This document shows positions 62,123 to 64,000 of a DNA stretch of 64,000 bases, one piece after another. A model generated the notes under the pieces. It was not told where the DNA came from and ran no database searches. It saw nothing but the letters and a program-made list of their open reading frames with translations. The position numbers and the translations under genes are program-made. Every line of letters starts with the position of its first letter. The stretch's first letter is position 1. The DNA is from Corynebacterium accolens (lineage in GTDB: Bacteria > Actinomycetota > Actinomycetes > Mycobacteriales > Mycobacteriaceae), in assembly GCF_023520795.1 (NCBI RefSeq), contig NZ_CP046605.1, forward strand, positions 310,001-374,000, read 5' to 3'.

Positions 62123-62306
62123 TGATTCTTCAAGTGGCGCCGATCTGGTGGCAACCCTGCGCCAAAAAAAGGGACGTAGAGGTTGCTACTGCTAACCCGC
62201 CGTATGCCATCTCAGCTAACGAAGACGGGAGCATTTCCGATCCATGGGCCCTGGCCCTACTCCGGGAATGTAGCCAAGAAAAATTTGACCTTGTTGTGCC
62301 GGGAAG
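62103..62306 (+). pseudogene. ATP-grasp-like enzyme, broken N-terminal fragment
   Basis: From ATG 62103 the sequence reads M-K-I-L-V-V-D-D-S-S-S-G-A-D-L-V-A-T-L-R-Q-K, then shifts frame at a run of seven A (62164-62170) and continues as D-V-E-V-A-T-A-N-P-P-Y-A-I-S and E-K-F-D-L-V-V-P-G-S-E. This is the pre-ATP-grasp fold seen at the start of ATP-grasp ligases such as amino-acid ligases. The rest has been removed at the IS3 copy 2 border. The exact family is uncertain. Confidence 0.6.
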
Positions 62307-62328
62307 TGAAGTGCCCCGAGTTTTGTTC

Positions 62329-63253
62329 CTAGGCATTTGCCTTGTTTTCCATTATTGCCTGTGGCGGGTTCTGCTTCCAAAATTCGGTTTCGACCTCGAC
62401 CGGGGTTCGGTATCCCAGGCTTTGGTGGAGCCTTGTCTCGTTCCACCATGACACCCACTCGAACGTCGCGATTTCTACCTCGACAACGTCATCCCACCTG
62501 CGGGTATGAATCAACTCACCTCTTGTGAGGGGCCGTTAACGTTTTCAGCCAGAGCATTGTCATAGGAATCACCAACAGTCCCGGTGGAAGCGATAATGCC
62601 GTGCTGGGCAAGTCGCTCGTTGTAGACCACGCTGACGTACTGTGAGCCGTGATCCGAATGGTGAATGAGACCTGTTGTTTCTTCAGCACACACGATCGCC
62701 TGGTTGAGAGCTTGCAGCGGCAGTGCTTCGGTGCGCATCGAGTCTGATAACGCCCACCCAACGATCCGTCGGGAGTAAACGTCGGTGACAAACGCGGTGT
62801 ACACAAAGCCTTTCTTCGTGCGCATATACGTAATGTCGGCCACCCACAGTTTATTTGGGCCTTGAGCTTTGAACTCACGCTCAACCAAGTCCGGGCGCAG
62901 ATCAGGCACGTTAGCTTTTCGGGTTGTAATCGGTGATCCGCCTTTGCCTTTGCCAGAAACACCGGCCAGGCGCATCAGTCGGGCGGTTTGTTCACGACCG
63001 ATATCGATTCCGTCACGGCGAAGAGCATGCCACATTTTCCGCACACCGTAAACACCGTAATTATCCCGATGAACAGCACTAATGCGTTCAACTAGAACAG
63101 CATCACGAAGGCGACGAGCACTTAACCCCTCGGGCTTTGGACTGGCGATAACCACGCGGGGTGATAAACCCACCAGTTCGGCTATTTTTCAACGTCTTAC
63201 AAATGAACTCGGGCAGAGAAACGATTCCGGTATTCATCGATGAACCGGATCAT
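62329..63253 (-). pseudogene. IS3-family orfB, several frameshifts
   Basis: Begins at ATG 63253 (M-I-R-F-I-D-E-Y), shifts near 63203, again near 63130 (an extra G) and again at the C run near 62530, leaving the C-terminal part (I-H-T-R-R-W-D-D-V) in a separate frame at 62329-62514. The middle frame (62511-63173) keeps all three DDE residues. Two of the shifts are shared with copy 1. Confidence 0.82.
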
Positions 63254-63274
63254 TTCTTAACGTTTCGGGTCGAG

Positions 63275-63568
63275 TCATGAGGCGAAAAAAGCCGAGGCAG
63301 CCTTCAGCAGCTCATTAGTATCGCGTAGCTGGTGATTTTCGCGGCGTAGCCTGGCATTTTCGGCGGCCAAATCTTCACACACAGGTTCTGGGGTGTTTCC
63401 TGCACGGCGGGCAGGCTTAAGTCCATTGACGAGCTGTGTGCCATGAAACCCCAACTTTGCAGCTACTGCCTGGCACGCGGGGCGCATTGACATGTTTTCC
63501 GCCACGATGCGGTCCTCTACAAGACGGACCACACGGTCGTTTGCATCTTGGTCAAATTTTCTTGGCAT
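63275..63568 (-). CDS. IS3-family orfA protein
   Basis: 97 residues, open from ATG 63568 to TGA 63275. N-terminal half M-P-R-K-F-D-Q-D-A-N-D-R-V-V-R-L; the usual HTH segment reads L-G-F-H-G-T-Q-L-V-N-G-L-K, which differs from the expected L-G-V-S-W-H-T-A-R-Q-W and may reflect two compensating shifts. The C-terminal zipper (A-E-N-A-R-L-R-R-E-N-H-Q-L) is intact. Without a working orfB it has no partner here. Confidence 0.65.
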   Translation of the reverse strand: MPRKFDQDANDRVVRLVEDRIVAENMSMRPACQAVAAKLGFHGTQLVNGLKPARRAGNTPEPVCEDLAAENARLRRENHQLRDTNELLKAASAFFAS

Positions 63569-63621
63569 GTTCCAGATTTTCCCATCTACTCAAACGGAAC
63601 AAAACCTGGGACACTTCAAAG

Positions 63622-63791
63622 ATGGTCTTTATTCTTGCACCAATAAGGGCATCGGAACACATCTTTAACCTGCGTTTTTTACGGGTGCTCACCCACTTGT
63701 AAAACGAGGAACGATTCAGCTTTAACACGTGGCACATCCGCTTGACCGAGTATGCGGTTCGGTGGTCATAGACAAACTGGAAGCGGATCAC
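63622..63791 (-). pseudogene. orfB fragment of the second IS3-type element
   Basis: Starts at GTG 63791, overlapping the orfA stop, and reads M-I-R-F-Q-F-V-Y-D-H-R-T-A-Y-S-V-K-R-M-C, the N-terminal HTH_21-type region that precedes the integrase core. Coding sequence ends at the IS copy 2 border after about 57 residues, so no DDE domain is present. Confidence 0.8.
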
Positions 63792-64000
63792 CAGTGAGTC
63801 TCTTCGGTAAAATACTTCGCGGCCTTGCGCAGAATATCGCGTTCTTCGCGCAGTTTAGAGACTTCTGTTTCTAGCTGGCGGATTCGCTAAGAATCAGTCG
63901 TCTCCTGGGCTTTATCGTGCACGGCTTTTATGCGGGCACGTTTGCCCGTGCCGTATTTCTTGACCCAAGAATGTAGCGAGGCTCGGTTGATGCCGAGTTC
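63788..64000 (-). pseudogene. orfA of the second IS3-type element, internal stop, partial
   Basis: The visible part encodes L-G-I-N-R-A-S-L-H-S-W-V-K-K-Y-G-T-G (HTH) and the zipper R-Q-L-E-T-E-V-S-K-L-R-E-E-R-D-I-L-R-K-A. An in-frame TAG at 63889-63887 replaces what is probably a Glu codon (GAG). The 5' end lies outside the window. Confidence 0.78.

Larger units (their letters stand above)
62307..63618 (-). mobile_element. IS3-family insertion sequence, copy 2 (decayed)
   Basis: The same element as at 385-1694, inverted. Terminal inverted repeats are at 62307-62329 and 63596-63618. AAG flanks both ends (62304-62306 and 63619-63621), which could be a 3-bp target duplication. However, the left neighbour is an ATP-grasp fragment and the right neighbour is a different IS3-type transposase, so the two flanks do not come from one interrupted gene. 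Confidence 0.88.
63622..64000 (-). mobile_element. Second, different IS3-family element, 3' truncated
   Basis: A fragment of another IS3-group element running off the right edge. It includes an orfA 3' part and an orfB 5' part of different sequence from copies 1 and 2. Its orfB is cut at the border of IS3 copy 2. Confidence 0.8.

Overview
The window looks like a 64-kb piece of a Corynebacterium chromosome (Actinomycetota, high GC). Supporting signs are mycothiol glycosyltransferase MshA, the actinobacterial 33-residue ribosomal protein bS22, a gpmA-senX3-regX3 block, corynebacterial clustering of heme and cytochrome c genes, and a type II-C Cas9 locus resembling that of C. diphtheriae. Species is not assigned. 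All calls come from reading the sequence; no database search was run.

Layout. 1-1.9 kb: start of a secreted-protein gene, then a decayed IS3-family element. 1.9-10.3 kb: membrane and hypothetical genes, a short DeoC-like gene, a methyltransferase, murB, luxS and a YihY/BrkB gene. 10.3-16 kb: three acyl-CoA ligase (fadD-like) genes with an ogt-type DNA repair gene between them. 16-24.1 kb: mshA, gpmA, senX3-regX3, a Ppx/GppA phosphatase and proC. 24.3-26.9 kb: small DNA-binding protein, bS22, membrane protein, HAD-IB hydrolase, glutaredoxin-like protein. 27-36.3 kb: hemA-hemC-hemD-hemB-(two membrane proteins)-hemE-hemY. 36.3-38.7 kb: repeat-bearing spacer, HNH endonuclease and a dehydrogenase. 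38.9-45.3 kb: hemL, histidine phosphatase, then the system II cytochrome c maturation operon (TlpA-like lipoprotein, ccdA, resB, ccsB) and a small HTH protein. 46-49.3 kb: menA, menE, menB. 49.6-55.4 kb: DIP1984-family gene and a complete type II-C CRISPR-Cas locus (array, cas2, cas1, cas9, tracrRNA candidate). 55.6-60.3 kb: menC, an OsmC-like gene and a three-gene ABC importer. 60.3-64 kb: a pile-up of IS6- and IS3-family elements around an AT-richer DMT transporter gene and the broken start of an ATP-grasp gene.

How the genes work together. The heme block makes glutamyl-tRNA-derived 5-aminolevulinate (hemA, hemL), carries it to uroporphyrinogen and coproporphyrinogen (hemB, hemC, hemD, hemE) and oxidises the porphyrinogen (hemY). 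The neighbouring ccs genes attach heme to c-type cytochromes, and the men genes supply menaquinone, so much of the respiratory cofactor supply is encoded here. The terminal heme genes hemQ and hemH are not in the window.

Most notable observations: (1) a 10-bp word, CTTGCCGATG, occurs about 19 times on the two strands, against roughly 0.1-0.2 expected by composition; (2) the CRISPR array appears to run opposite to the cas genes, each repeat ends in a possible extended -10 promoter, and a tracrRNA candidate with its own terminator lies directly upstream of cas9; (3) two related, inactivated IS3-family copies in opposite orientation bracket about 60 kb; (4) a McbR-like operator lies upstream of the ABC importer.
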